Part shown: in pieces, positions 35,405-42,878 of the stretch | Layout of the letters: each line of letters starts with the position of its first letter | Position numbering within the stretch: position 1 is the first letter of the stretch | Assembly: GCF_023544665.1 (NCBI RefSeq) | Contig: NZ_JAMJFL010000018.1 | Coordinates: forward strand, 62,001 to 126,000 | Direction of reading: 5' to 3' | Length of the DNA: 64,000 bases | Origin: Streptomyces sp. YS415 | Lineage (GTDB): Bacteria > Actinomycetota > Actinomycetes > Streptomycetales > Streptomycetaceae | Made by a program: the position numbers and the translations under genes | The notes under the pieces: model-generated | Seen by the model: the letters and a program-made list of their open reading frames with translations, nothing else | Databases searched by the model: none | Told to the model about the DNA's origin: nothing

Positions 35405-35428
35405 GTCACATCTGCTAGGAGATGTGAC
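35405..35428. promoter_or_regulatory. 24-base palindrome upstream of rbpA
   Basis: GTCACATCT (35405-35413) and AGATGTGAC (35420-35428) are perfect 9-base arms around GCTAGG; 11 of 12 base pairs of the whole match. It is AT-richer than its surroundings and not terminator-like. It lies between the MFS stop and the rbpA promoter, so it is a probable operator for an unknown factor. Confidence 0.65.
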
Positions 35429-35511
35429 CCAGCGTTTCGCTATCTTTGACGCGCAGTAACGGTACGCCTGGCAGGCCAAACGCGTACACTACCGCTCTTT
35501 CGCGCCGAACG

Positions 35512-36861
35512 CTAAATCCTTGCCGGAACCGGGTTCCCCGCGTCGCTGATCGCCTGCCGCACCGGAACCCGCGCGAGCAGCACGAACCCGAGCGCGAAGA
35601 AGGCCACCAGCGAGATGATCGCGTCGCGATAGCTGCCGGTCAGCTGGTAGGTCAGCCCGAACAGCAGCGGCCCGAGCCAGCTCGTCCCGCGGTCGCTCAC
35701 CTCGTACGCGGAGAAGTACTCGGCCTCCTTGCCCGGCGGTACGAGATGGGAGAACAGGGAGCGCGACAGGGCCTGGCTGCCACCGAGGACCAGGCCGATC
35801 CCGGAGGCCAGCACGAAGAACCACACGGGTGCCCCGGCGGGCAGGAAGTACCCGGCCGCCAGTGTCACCGTCCAGGCCACCAGCGACCCGAGGATGGTGC
35901 GCTTGGTGCCGTAGGTGCGGGCCAGCCGGCCCATCAGCAGCGCCCCGGCCACGGCCAGCACCTGGACCAGCAGCACCGCGCCGATCAGCGTGGACTGGCC
36001 GAGCCCCAGCTCCTTGGAGCCGTAGATTGAGGCCTGCGAGATCACCGTCTGGATGCCGTCGTTGTAGACGAGGTAGGCCAGCAGGAAGGCGAGGGTCAGC
36101 GGGTGGCGGCGCATGTCTCGGACGGTCGCCGCGAGCTGCCGGAAGCCGGGGGCGGTGGCGCGCTCGCCGGGGGAGGAGCGGCGGTCGCGCAGCCTGCGCA
36201 GCGGTACCAGGGTGAAGGCGCCCCACCACAGGCCGGCCGCGGCCAGGCAGATGCGCACGGCGGTGGTCTCGGAGACGCCGAAGGAGTCGTGCGCGAGATA
36301 CAGCACCAGGTTCGCGACCAGCACGAGGGCGCCCGCCGCGTAGCCGAAGGCCCAGCCCCGGGAGGACACCGCGTCGCGCTCCTCGGGCGGGGCGATCTGC
36401 GGCAGGTAGGAGTTGTAGAGCATCATCGCCACGGACTGGGCCGCGTTCGCGACGATCAGCAGGGCGCCGCCCAGCAGATAGCGGTCGCCGTCGAGGAGGA
36501 ACATGCAGGCCGTCGCGGCGGCCCCGGTGTAGGCGGCCGCGGCGAGCAGCGGCTTCTTGCGGCCGCTGCGGTCGGCGGCGGCGCCGACCAGCGGCATCAC
36601 CAGCACGGCCACGATGACCGACAGGGACACCGAGTAGGCGAAGAAGGACCCGGCGCGCACCGGGATGCCGAGCGGGTGGACGAAGCCGTCCGCGTCGGCG
36701 GCCGCCTCGGCCACCGTGGTCAGGTAGGGGCCGAGGAACACGGTGAGGACGCTCGTCGAATAGACGGAGCACGCCCAGTCGTAGACGTACCAGCCGCGCT
36801 GTTCGCGCCGCCGCTCCGCGGCCTCCTCGGCCGCCGCCGTCCCCATGGTGCCGGTGTCCAC
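35512..36861 (-). CDS. MFS transporter (UMF1 type)
   Basis: A 449-residue membrane protein of the UMF1/Atg22-like branch of the major facilitator superfamily. The N-terminal signature RGWYVYDWACSVYSTSVLTV is typical of that branch. About 12 membrane segments are visible, with a basic central loop (about 190-215). Start is GTG at 36861; ATG at 36846 is an alternative. It reads toward rbpA but ends 256 bases before the rbpA start, with the palindrome and the rbpA promoter between. The GDPD gene lies just upstream in the same direction, 43 bases away, so cotranscription is likely. Confidence 0.85.
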   Translation of the reverse strand: MDTGTMGTAAAEEAAERRREQRGWYVYDWACSVYSTSVLTVFLGPYLTTVAEAAADADGFVHPLGIPVRAGSFFAYSVSLSVIVAVLVMPLVGAAADRSGRKKPLLAAAAYTGAAATACMFLLDGDRYLLGGALLIVANAAQSVAMMLYNSYLPQIAPPEERDAVSSRGWAFGYAAGALVLVANLVLYLAHDSFGVSETTAVRICLAAAGLWWGAFTLVPLRRLRDRRSSPGERATAPGFRQLAATVRDMRRHPLTLAFLLAYLVYNDGIQTVISQASIYGSKELGLGQSTLIGAVLLVQVLAVAGALLMGRLARTYGTKRTILGSLVAWTVTLAAGYFLPAGAPVWFFVLASGIGLVLGGSQALSRSLFSHLVPPGKEAEYFSAYEVSDRGTSWLGPLLFGLTYQLTGSYRDAIISLVAFFALGFVLLARVPVRQAISDAGNPVPARI

Positions 36862-36904
36862 CCGCGCCCTCGCTTCCCCGTCCGGGCCGCGGGCCGCCGG
36901 GGTG

Positions 36905-37672
36905 TCAGACCCAGACGCCCCGGTCCTCCATGACCTTGCGCAATGTCTCGATGTGATCGGTCATGATGCCATCGACGCCCAGGTCCAGGAGCCGGTGCAT
37001 CCGGTCCTCCTCGTTGACCGTCCACACGTGCACCTGGAGCCCGTGGGCGTGGGCGGTGCGCACGAAGCGGTGGTCGACGACCTGGATGCCGGACTGCGTC
37101 TCGGGCACCTGCGCGGCGACCGCCGACCGGCGCACCGCCGCGGGCATCCCCCAGGAGCGCAGCCGCAGCCCGAGCACCCCGCGCGTGCCGTAGGACGTCG
37201 CCAGCCGGGGACCGGCCAGCCGCTGGGCCCGTACGACCCGTGCCTCGGAGAAGGAGCCGAGGCAGACGCGGTCCCACGCGCGGGTGCGTTCCATGAGGTC
37301 GAGGAAGGGCAGCAGCGCGGACTCCGCCTTGACGTCCACGTTCCAGCGGGCCTCGGGGAAGGCCTCGAGGAGCTCCTCGAACAGCGGCACCGGCTCCCGG
37401 CCGGCCACGCGCGCGTGCCGTACGTCCGCCCAGGGCAGGTCGGCGATCCGGCCGGCGCCGTCGGTCACCCGGTCCAGCGTGGCGTCGTGGAAGGCGACCA
37501 GCCTGCCGTCGCGGGTGCAGTGGACGTCGGTCTCCAGGTACCGGTAGCCCAGGTCCACCGCGCGCCGGAACTGGCGCAGGGTGTTCTCCAGACCTGCCGC
37601 CGCCCCGCCCCGGTGGGCGAAGGCGAGCGGACCGGGGTGGTCGAGATAGGGGTGGCGTATCGGCGTGCTCAC
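36905..37672 (-). CDS. Glycerophosphodiester phosphodiesterase
   Basis: A 255-residue GDPD enzyme hydrolysing glycerophosphodiesters to glycerol-3-phosphate and an alcohol. The catalytic strand is FAHRGGAAAGLENT (His and Glu), followed by ETDVHCTRDGRLVAFHD with the acidic metal ligands and second His. The C-terminal barrel strand is VHVWTVNEEDRM with DGIMTDHIETL. No signal peptide is seen, so it is cytoplasmic. Start is GTG at 37672, overlapping the stop of yczE by four bases, so the two are translationally coupled. The MFS gene follows. Confidence 0.92.
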   Translation of the reverse strand: MSTPIRHPYLDHPGPLAFAHRGGAAAGLENTLRQFRRAVDLGYRYLETDVHCTRDGRLVAFHDATLDRVTDGAGRIADLPWADVRHARVAGREPVPLFEELLEAFPEARWNVDVKAESALLPFLDLMERTRAWDRVCLGSFSEARVVRAQRLAGPRLATSYGTRGVLGLRLRSWGMPAAVRRSAVAAQVPETQSGIQVVDHRFVRTAHAHGLQVHVWTVNEEDRMHRLLDLGVDGIMTDHIETLRKVMEDRGVWV

Positions 37673-38358
37673 CGTCGCAGTATCGCGCGCCGGGGTTGAC
37701 CTGTGGCAACGACCGTGCTGCCGCCGGGTGCCGCGGGGACGGCGAAGACGCGCAGGAAGAACTGGGCGAGCGGGCCGATGGCCAGCGCGTACAGCAGGGT
37801 GCCGACCCCGATGGTGCCGCCCAGGAGGAAGCCGGTGACGACCACCGCGACCTCGACGGCGGTGCGCATCAGCCGGATCGAGCGGCCGGTGCGCCGGTGC
37901 AGGCCCGTCATCAGGCCGTCGCGCGGGCCCGGTCCGAAGCGGGCGGCGATGTAGAGGCCGGTGGCCACACCGTTGAGGACGATGCCGGCGACGAGGAGGG
38001 GTATCCGGACGGTGAGGGTGTGGACCTCGGGAAGGGCGGCCAGGGCGCCGTCCATCGCGATGCCGACGACGAAGACGTTGGAGACGGTGCCGAGGCCCGG
38101 CCGCTGGCGCAGCGGGATCCACAGGAGCAGTACCGCGGCACCGACGCCGATCGACACGACGCCGATCGTCAGACCGGTCAGCTCGGCCAGCCCCTGGTGC
38201 AGCACGTTCCAGGGTTCGAGGCCGAGGCCGGCTTCGACGAGGAGCGCCGAGCTCGCCCCGTAGAGCGCGAGACCGGCGTACAGCTGGATCAGCCGTCTCC
38301 CGAGACGGTCCGTGGTGGACAAGAGGGTCCCCCCTGTGGTGGTAGTGGCCTGCCTCAT
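37669..38358 (-). CDS. yczE: YczE-type membrane protein
   Basis: A 229-residue protein with five or six membrane segments and the family pattern IQLYAGLALYGASSALLVEA with GLGLEPWNVLHQGLAE and FGPGPRDGLMTGLHRRTG. It is predicted to be a small-molecule transporter of unknown substrate. It is divergent from a MocR-type regulator. That arrangement matches the YczR-yczE pairs described in comparative studies of PLP-dependent regulators, where YczR controls the membrane protein. ATG at 38358 is preferred over one at 38424, which would overlap the divergent start. GDPD follows with a 4-base overlap. Confidence 0.82.
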   Translation of the reverse strand: MRQATTTTGGTLLSTTDRLGRRLIQLYAGLALYGASSALLVEAGLGLEPWNVLHQGLAELTGLTIGVVSIGVGAAVLLLWIPLRQRPGLGTVSNVFVVGIAMDGALAALPEVHTLTVRIPLLVAGIVLNGVATGLYIAARFGPGPRDGLMTGLHRRTGRSIRLMRTAVEVAVVVTGFLLGGTIGVGTLLYALAIGPLAQFFLRVFAVPAAPGGSTVVATGQPRRAILRR

Positions 38359-38422
38359 GACACCCTGTGGCTTGAGGAGAACGGCCATCCAGGGCCAATC
38401 CGGGGAAGGTGGACTGATTTCC
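38359..38422. promoter_or_regulatory. yczE/MocR divergent control region
   Basis: These 64 bases hold two direct GGCCA copies 10 bases apart (38383-38387 and 38393-38397) in CGGCCATCCAGGGCCAATC, plus inverted TGGCT (38368-38372) and TGGCC just outside (38346-38350). Repeated half-sites of this kind are usual for MocR regulators. This is inference from layout. Confidence 0.5.
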
Positions 38423-39922
38423 ATGGCGCAGTGGACCTCGGCGGTGGGACCGGCTCAGCTCGCCCGGCTGCTCAGCTCCCAGCAGGACCGCCCGGCGGGC
38501 CCCGGCACGCGCCGCCCGCCCGCCTACCGGGCGCTGGCCGACGGGATCCGGCTGCTGGTCCTGGAGGGGCGGGTGCCGGTCGCGGCGCGGCTGCCCGCGG
38601 AGCGCGAACTGGCGCTCGCGCTGTCCGTGAGCCGGACCACGGTCGCCGCGGCCTACGAGGCGCTGCGCGCCGAGGGCTTCCTGGAGTCCCGGCGCGGGGC
38701 GGGCAGCTGGACCGCGGTCCCGGCCGGGAATCCGCTCCCCGCGCGCGGGCTGGAACCGCTGCCGCCCGAGGCCCTCGGCTCGATGATCGACCTCGGCTGC
38801 GCCGCACTGCCCGCCCCCGAGCCGTGGCTGACCCGGGCCGTGCAGGGCGCCCTGGAGGAACTGCCGCCGTACGCCCATACGCACGGCGACTATCCCGCCG
38901 GGCTGCCCGCGCTGCGCGCGATGATCGCCGAGCGGTACACCGCGCGCGGGATCCCGACCATGCCCGAGCAGATCATGGTGACGACCGGTGCGATGGGCGC
39001 CATCGACGCCATCTGCCATCTCTTCGCCGGGCGGGGCGAGCGGGTCGCCGTGGAGTCGCCGTCGTACGCCAACATCCTCCAGCTGATGCGCGAGGCGGGG
39101 GCGCGGCTGGTGCCCGTCGCCATGGCCGAAGGGCTCAGCGGCTGGGACCTGGACCGCTGGCGGCAGGTGCTGCGCGACGCGGCGCCCCGGCTCGCTTATG
39201 TCGTCGCCGACTTCCACAATCCGACCGGCGCCCTCGCCGACGACGACCAGCGGCGGCAGCTGGTGGAGGCGGCACGCTCCGCCGGCACCGTGCTGATCGC
39301 CGACGAGACGATGACCGAGCTGTGGCTCGACGCGGACGTCTCCATGCCGCGGCCGGTGTGCGCCTTCGATCCGGCCGGGGCCACGGTGATCACCGTCGGT
39401 TCCGCGAGCAAGGCGTTCTGGGCCGGGATGCGCATCGGATGGGTGCGGGCGGCGCCCGATGTGATCCGCAGCCTGGTCGCCGCGCGCGCCTACGCCGACC
39501 TGGGGACCCCCGTGCTGGAGCAGCTGGCGGTGAACTGGCTGTTCAGTACCGGCGGCTGGGAGCAGGCCGTCGAACTGCGCCGGCGTCAGGCCCGGGAGAA
39601 CCGGGACGCGCTGGTCGACGCGGTGCGGCGGGAGCTGCCCGAGTGGGAGTTCGAGGTCCCCAAGGGCGGGCTGACGCTCTGGGTCCGCACCGGCGGCCTG
39701 TCCGGCTCGCGGCTGGCGGAGGCCGGGGAACGGGTCGGTGTCCGGGTGCCCTCAGGCCCCCGCTTCGGGGTCGACGGCGCCTTCGAGGGCTATGTGCGGC
39801 TGCCGTTCACCGTGGGCGGCGCGGTCGCCGAGGAGGCCGCGGTACGGCTGGCCGCGGCGGCGCGCCTGGTGGAGAGCGGGGGAACGGGCGGCGGCGAGGC
39901 GCCGCGCACCTTCGTGGCGTGA
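38423..39922 (+). CDS. yczR: MocR-type PLP-dependent GntR regulator (YczR-like)
   Basis: A 499-residue fusion of an N-terminal winged helix (about 25-95; LPAERELALALSVSRTTVAA, YEALRAEGFLESRRGAG) and a type-I aminotransferase-like domain. The PLP Lys is in GSASKAFWAGMRIGW (Lys330). Other cofactor residues are visible in VADFHNPTGALAD and LIADETMTELW. Such proteins sense PLP or an amino compound. The divergent yczE gene is the probable target. Start ATG 38423; the frame is open upstream but the winged helix needs nothing more. Confidence 0.88.
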   Translation: MAQWTSAVGPAQLARLLSSQQDRPAGPGTRRPPAYRALADGIRLLVLEGRVPVAARLPAERELALALSVSRTTVAAAYEALRAEGFLESRRGAGSWTAVPAGNPLPARGLEPLPPEALGSMIDLGCAALPAPEPWLTRAVQGALEELPPYAHTHGDYPAGLPALRAMIAERYTARGIPTMPEQIMVTTGAMGAIDAICHLFAGRGERVAVESPSYANILQLMREAGARLVPVAMAEGLSGWDLDRWRQVLRDAAPRLAYVVADFHNPTGALADDDQRRQLVEAARSAGTVLIADETMTELWLDADVSMPRPVCAFDPAGATVITVGSASKAFWAGMRIGWVRAAPDVIRSLVAARAYADLGTPVLEQLAVNWLFSTGGWEQAVELRRRQARENRDALVDAVRRELPEWEFEVPKGGLTLWVRTGGLSGSRLAEAGERVGVRVPSGPRFGVDGAFEGYVRLPFTVGGAVAEEAAVRLAAAARLVESGGTGGGEAPRTFVA

Positions 39923-39934
39923 GGGCGGGGACGG

Positions 39935-41689
39935 CTAGGCCAGCTGGGAGGGCTCGGCCGTTTTCGCCTCCGCGGCCACGGGTTCCGGCTTGAGCACCGG
40001 GACCGGCTCCGGCTTCAGGACCGGGACGGGCTCCGGCTTGAGCACTTCCGGCTTGAGCACTGGGACGGGCTCCGGTTCCGGCTTGAGGACCGGGACAGGC
40101 TCCGGTTCCGGCTCGAGCACCGGGACGCGCTCCGGTTCCGGCTCCGGGGCGGGTTCCGGCTGCTGCTCCGCGTCCGCGGGGGTGGTGCGGGGCGGGAGCA
40201 GGTCCGCCACCGCCTGGCGGTGGGCGTCCGTGGTGGCGTCGTCGTAGGGATCCGGGGTGGCCGGGACCTGGAGGCGCAGGACCGGGCCCGCGCCCAGCCG
40301 GGCGTACCCGCGGCCCGGGGGGACCTGGGTGGTCGGGGTGGTGTGCGGGGGTGCGCCCAGGAAGGCCGTCAGCTGGGCCGCCGTCGCGGGGCCCAGGACC
40401 GCACGCGCGCGGGTGTGCTGCTGCACGGCTTCGCTCAGCAGCTCCGCGCTCTCGAACTGGTCGGCCACGACCACGGTGACGTTCGCCGCGCGGCCGTGCC
40501 GCAGAGGCACCTGGAGCAGGGACTGCGGATCCTTGTGATCCTCGGTGGCGGCCAGGTGGGTGAAGGCCGTCGGGCGGTCCAGCAGGAGCCACAGGGGGCG
40601 CTTGGTGTCCTCCGGCGGCGGGTGACCGGCCTGGCGGGCGCGGTTGGCCGCGATGAGCCGGCGTTCCGTCTCGTGCGCCGCCCATTCCAGGCTGGCCAGC
40701 GCTCCGGCCAGTGCGCACTCCACGGCGAGGACGCCGTCCCGGCCGGTCAGGCAGGCGTACTCGCCGGTGGCGCCGCCCTCGACGATGACGACATCGCCGT
40801 ACTGAAGGGCCTGCAGGGCGATCGAGCGGAGCAGGGTGGAGGTGCCGCTGCCGGGCTGGCCCATGACCAGCAGATGGGGCTCGGTGGAGCGGATCCCGGT
40901 GCGCCAGACGACCGGTGGCATGTCGCGCTGCTCCTCGCCGTGGGTGAGCGGGAGCGTGCGCTGGACCTCGCCGGGGTCCGTGAAGCCGAGCACCGTCTCG
41001 CCGGGGGACGTGACGAAGCGCTGGGCGGCGATGTCGGTGGGCAGCGGCGGCAGGACCGCGAGGGAGAGCCGGTTGCCCTCCTCGTCCCAGGTGAAGCGGT
41101 ACTCCCGGCCGCGGCCCGACTTCGCGGCGAGCAGATGCTCGATCCGCGCGCGGGACTCGGGCTCGCCGTCGGTGAAGTAGGCCGGGTAGCGGATCGTGAG
41201 GCTCGTGAAGCGCCCCGAGGCGTCGAAGTCGTACTCGGGGAAGGCGCTGTCCCACTCACCGCCGTGGGCGTACAGGGGTTCGGGGTCCTCGGGGGCCGAG
41301 AAGTACGGAACCAGGGCCTCGTACAGCGACTTCAGGCGTTCCGTCTGCGACTCGTCCGGGCCGTCCGGGGCCGCCGGGGTGCGGTCACGGCCGTGCCAGG
41401 CTGCCGCCGCCATCAGGGTGATGACGGCGAGCAGCGGGCCGTAGGGGACGAGCGCGACGACCAGGATCACCGAGGCCACCAGGAACAGCAGTGGCCCGCG
41501 CCTGTCCTTGGGGGTGTCGGCCCACTTGCGCCGCCCGGCCGAAGCCAGCCGGCGCAGCCCGCGGGTGATCGTGATCAGCGGGTGGAGGACGTCGGTGGCG
41601 CTGTCGGCCGCCGTCCGGGCCAGCTCCCGGCTCCGGGCGATCTGCGCGCTGCCTGTGCTCAGGATGCGGGGGAGGGGGCGCCGGGCCAC
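39935..41689 (-). CDS. sffA: SpoIIIE/FtsK-like sporulation protein SffA
   Basis: A 584-residue FtsK/SpoIIIE-like protein. Two N-terminal membrane segments (about 67-95), a middle region, and a RecA-like motor-type domain (about 265-450) are visible. The Walker A loop reads GQPGSGTSTLL: Thr283 stands where the ATP-binding Lys should be, a clear oddity. The Walker B-like strand is PLWLLLDRP. The C-terminal 75 residues repeat PVPVLKPEPE-like units. Together with smeA just upstream it matches the SmeA-SffA pair that acts at sporulation septa in S. coelicolor. GTG at 41689 follows AGGAGACAGCA. Confidence 0.88.
   Translation of the reverse strand: MARRPLPRILSTGSAQIARSRELARTAADSATDVLHPLITITRGLRRLASAGRRKWADTPKDRRGPLLFLVASVILVVALVPYGPLLAVITLMAAAAWHGRDRTPAAPDGPDESQTERLKSLYEALVPYFSAPEDPEPLYAHGGEWDSAFPEYDFDASGRFTSLTIRYPAYFTDGEPESRARIEHLLAAKSGRGREYRFTWDEEGNRLSLAVLPPLPTDIAAQRFVTSPGETVLGFTDPGEVQRTLPLTHGEEQRDMPPVVWRTGIRSTEPHLLVMGQPGSGTSTLLRSIALQALQYGDVVIVEGGATGEYACLTGRDGVLAVECALAGALASLEWAAHETERRLIAANRARQAGHPPPEDTKRPLWLLLDRPTAFTHLAATEDHKDPQSLLQVPLRHGRAANVTVVVADQFESAELLSEAVQQHTRARAVLGPATAAQLTAFLGAPPHTTPTTQVPPGRGYARLGAGPVLRLQVPATPDPYDDATTDAHRQAVADLLPPRTTPADAEQQPEPAPEPEPERVPVLEPEPEPVPVLKPEPEPVPVLKPEVLKPEPVPVLKPEPVPVLKPEPVAAEAKTAEPSQLA
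39967..40160 (-). repeat. Coding repeat for the SffA Pro-Glu-Val-Leu-Lys tail
   Basis: About six imperfect units of 24-30 bases, containing CTCCGGTTCCGGCTTGAG and GACCGGGAC blocks, encode VPVLKPEP-type repeats at the SffA C-terminus. The unit length varies by whole codons, so the frame is kept and copy number could vary between strains. Confidence 0.85.
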
Positions 41690-41729
41690 TGCTGTCTCCT
41701 GGAGGTGCGTACGGACGGGACGGGCGGGC

Positions 41730-41924
41730 TCAGAACTTGATGCCGCCTAGGAGGCTCGCCAGGCTCTCGCCGCCCGCCTTGATGCTCGGGGCGATGGCCG
41801 TGCTTGCCAGGTAGAACCCGAACAGCGCGGCCACCAGGGCATGGGACGCCTTGAGGCCGTCCTTCTTGAAGAAGAGGAAGACGATGATGCCGAGCAGGAC
41901 CACGCCTGAGATGGACAGGATCAT
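41730..41924 (-). CDS. smeA: Small sporulation membrane protein SmeA
   Basis: A 64-residue protein with two hydrophobic segments (ISGVVLLGIIVFLFF, residues 5-19, and HALVAALFGFYLASTAIA, 28-45) joined by a basic loop KKDGLKAS. Its size, topology and position 40 bases before the FtsK-like gene match SmeA, which in S. coelicolor localises to sporulation septa and brings SffA there. ATG at 41924 follows GGAGAACTCAA. The 261-base divergent region upstream must hold its developmentally controlled promoter; I could not identify a certain sigma or Whi site. Confidence 0.88.
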   Translation of the reverse strand: MILSISGVVLLGIIVFLFFKKDGLKASHALVAALFGFYLASTAIAPSIKAGGESLASLLGGIKF

Positions 41925-42185
41925 TTGAGTTCTCCTGGTTTGCGGGGACAGTCACCATGAGTACTTCCAGGATCACAGGATGTATCCATACGATAAAAGG
42001 TGCAAGTGGGTGAAATTCGGCGGATTTCCCCCGGTTGGTGGAGTCGTTCCGGGCCGGGTGAGCTGGGCTCCTGCGTCCGGCCGGGTTCGTGGTGATCTTT
42101 ACCTCGGGCACATCGGGTCATGTGCCGCGCGAGCCAGTACCCTGGCGATTCACCTGAACGGTTGTAACGGAGAGGCGGACCGGCG

Positions 42186-42578
42186 ATGAGTGAAGCCCCC
42201 GACCCCGAGGTCGTGGAGCTGGCGACCAAGATCTTCGATCTGGCCCGGCAGGGGCGGACCGAGGCGCTCGTGGCCTATCTGGACGCCGGTGTTCCGGCCG
42301 ACCTCACCAATGATCGCGGCGACTCTCTCGTCATGCTCGCCGCCTATCACGGCCACGCCGAGGCGGTGCGCGCGCTGCTCGCGCGCGGGGCCGAGGCCGA
42401 CCGGATCAACGACCGGGGCCAGACCCCGCTCGCGGGGGCCGTGTTCAAGGGCGCGACGGATGTGATCCAGGCGCTTCTGGACGGCGGCGCCGACCCGTCG
42501 GAGGGCACCCCGTCGGCCCTCGACACCGCCCGTATGTTCGGCAAGACGGACCTGCTCGAATTGTTCGGCGCACACTGA
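42186..42578 (+). CDS. Ankyrin-repeat protein
   Basis: A 130-residue cytoplasmic protein made of about three ankyrin repeats (DLTNDRGDSLVMLAAYHGHA; RINDRGQTPLAGAVFKGATD; PSEGTPSALDTARMFGKTDL). Ankyrin repeats bind other proteins; the partner is unknown. The ATG at 42186 has GGAGAGGCGG upstream. It is divergent from smeA and precedes the mini-ORF and HEAT-repeat gene. Length is that of a stand-alone adaptor. Confidence 0.85.
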   Translation: MSEAPDPEVVELATKIFDLARQGRTEALVAYLDAGVPADLTNDRGDSLVMLAAYHGHAEAVRALLARGAEADRINDRGQTPLAGAVFKGATDVIQALLDGGADPSEGTPSALDTARMFGKTDLLELFGAH

Positions 42579-42633
42579 TCCGTACGCTCTGACCAGCTAC
42601 GACACGGAAAACGGGGGAGGCGGTACGGGGCCG

Positions 42634-42645
42634 CCGAAATTTCGG
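42634..42645. promoter_or_regulatory. 12-base perfect palindrome
   Basis: CCGAAATTTCGG is fully self-complementary and AT-rich in the centre. It lies 56 bases after the ankyrin gene and upstream of the mini-ORF and HEAT gene. It is a candidate operator. Confidence 0.4.
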
Positions 42646-42773
42646 TCGCGGCAGACGGAACTGCCGAGTCATCATGACGTCGTGATTCACGGACGCGATG
42701 GCCGGGCAGGTGTTGCCGCACCGCGCGGACCGTGAAGCGGTCCGCATGGGCCACCTACGAGAGGCAGAGGAAG

Positions 42774-42833
42774 ATGGCTTACAGCAAGCAGGAAACGGCG
42801 GGCGCCCCGACGTGTTGTCACGCGGCCAGGTAG
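42774..42833 (+). CDS. 19-codon mini-ORF with Cys-Cys-His
   Basis: ATG at 42774 behind GAGAGGCAGAGGAAG opens a 19-residue frame, MAYSKQETAGAPTCCHAAR, ended by TAG. The excellent ribosome site, the TGT-TGT-CAC codons (TGT is rare in this genome), and the upstream GCGGACC/GGTCCGC hairpin (42725-42745) suggest a translated leader or small peptide. The HEAT-repeat gene starts 45 bases later. I know no family. It may be a regulatory uORF or just chance. Confidence 0.45.
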   Translation: MAYSKQETAGAPTCCHAAR

Positions 42834-42878
42834 AGCACGTCCCCGGTTGCGTCGACGCTTGATGTGAGGCTGTTTCCC

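Noticed and set aside
35249..35479. Short minus-strand open frame upstream of rbpA
   Set aside because: It overlaps the sigma-R promoter and the palindrome, and has no ribosome site or protein-like pattern.
39935..41924. Conjugation (TraB/Spd) genes of an integrated element
   Set aside because: The FtsK-like gene lacks a KorSA/Xis/Int neighbourhood, and the 64-residue upstream protein fits SmeA.
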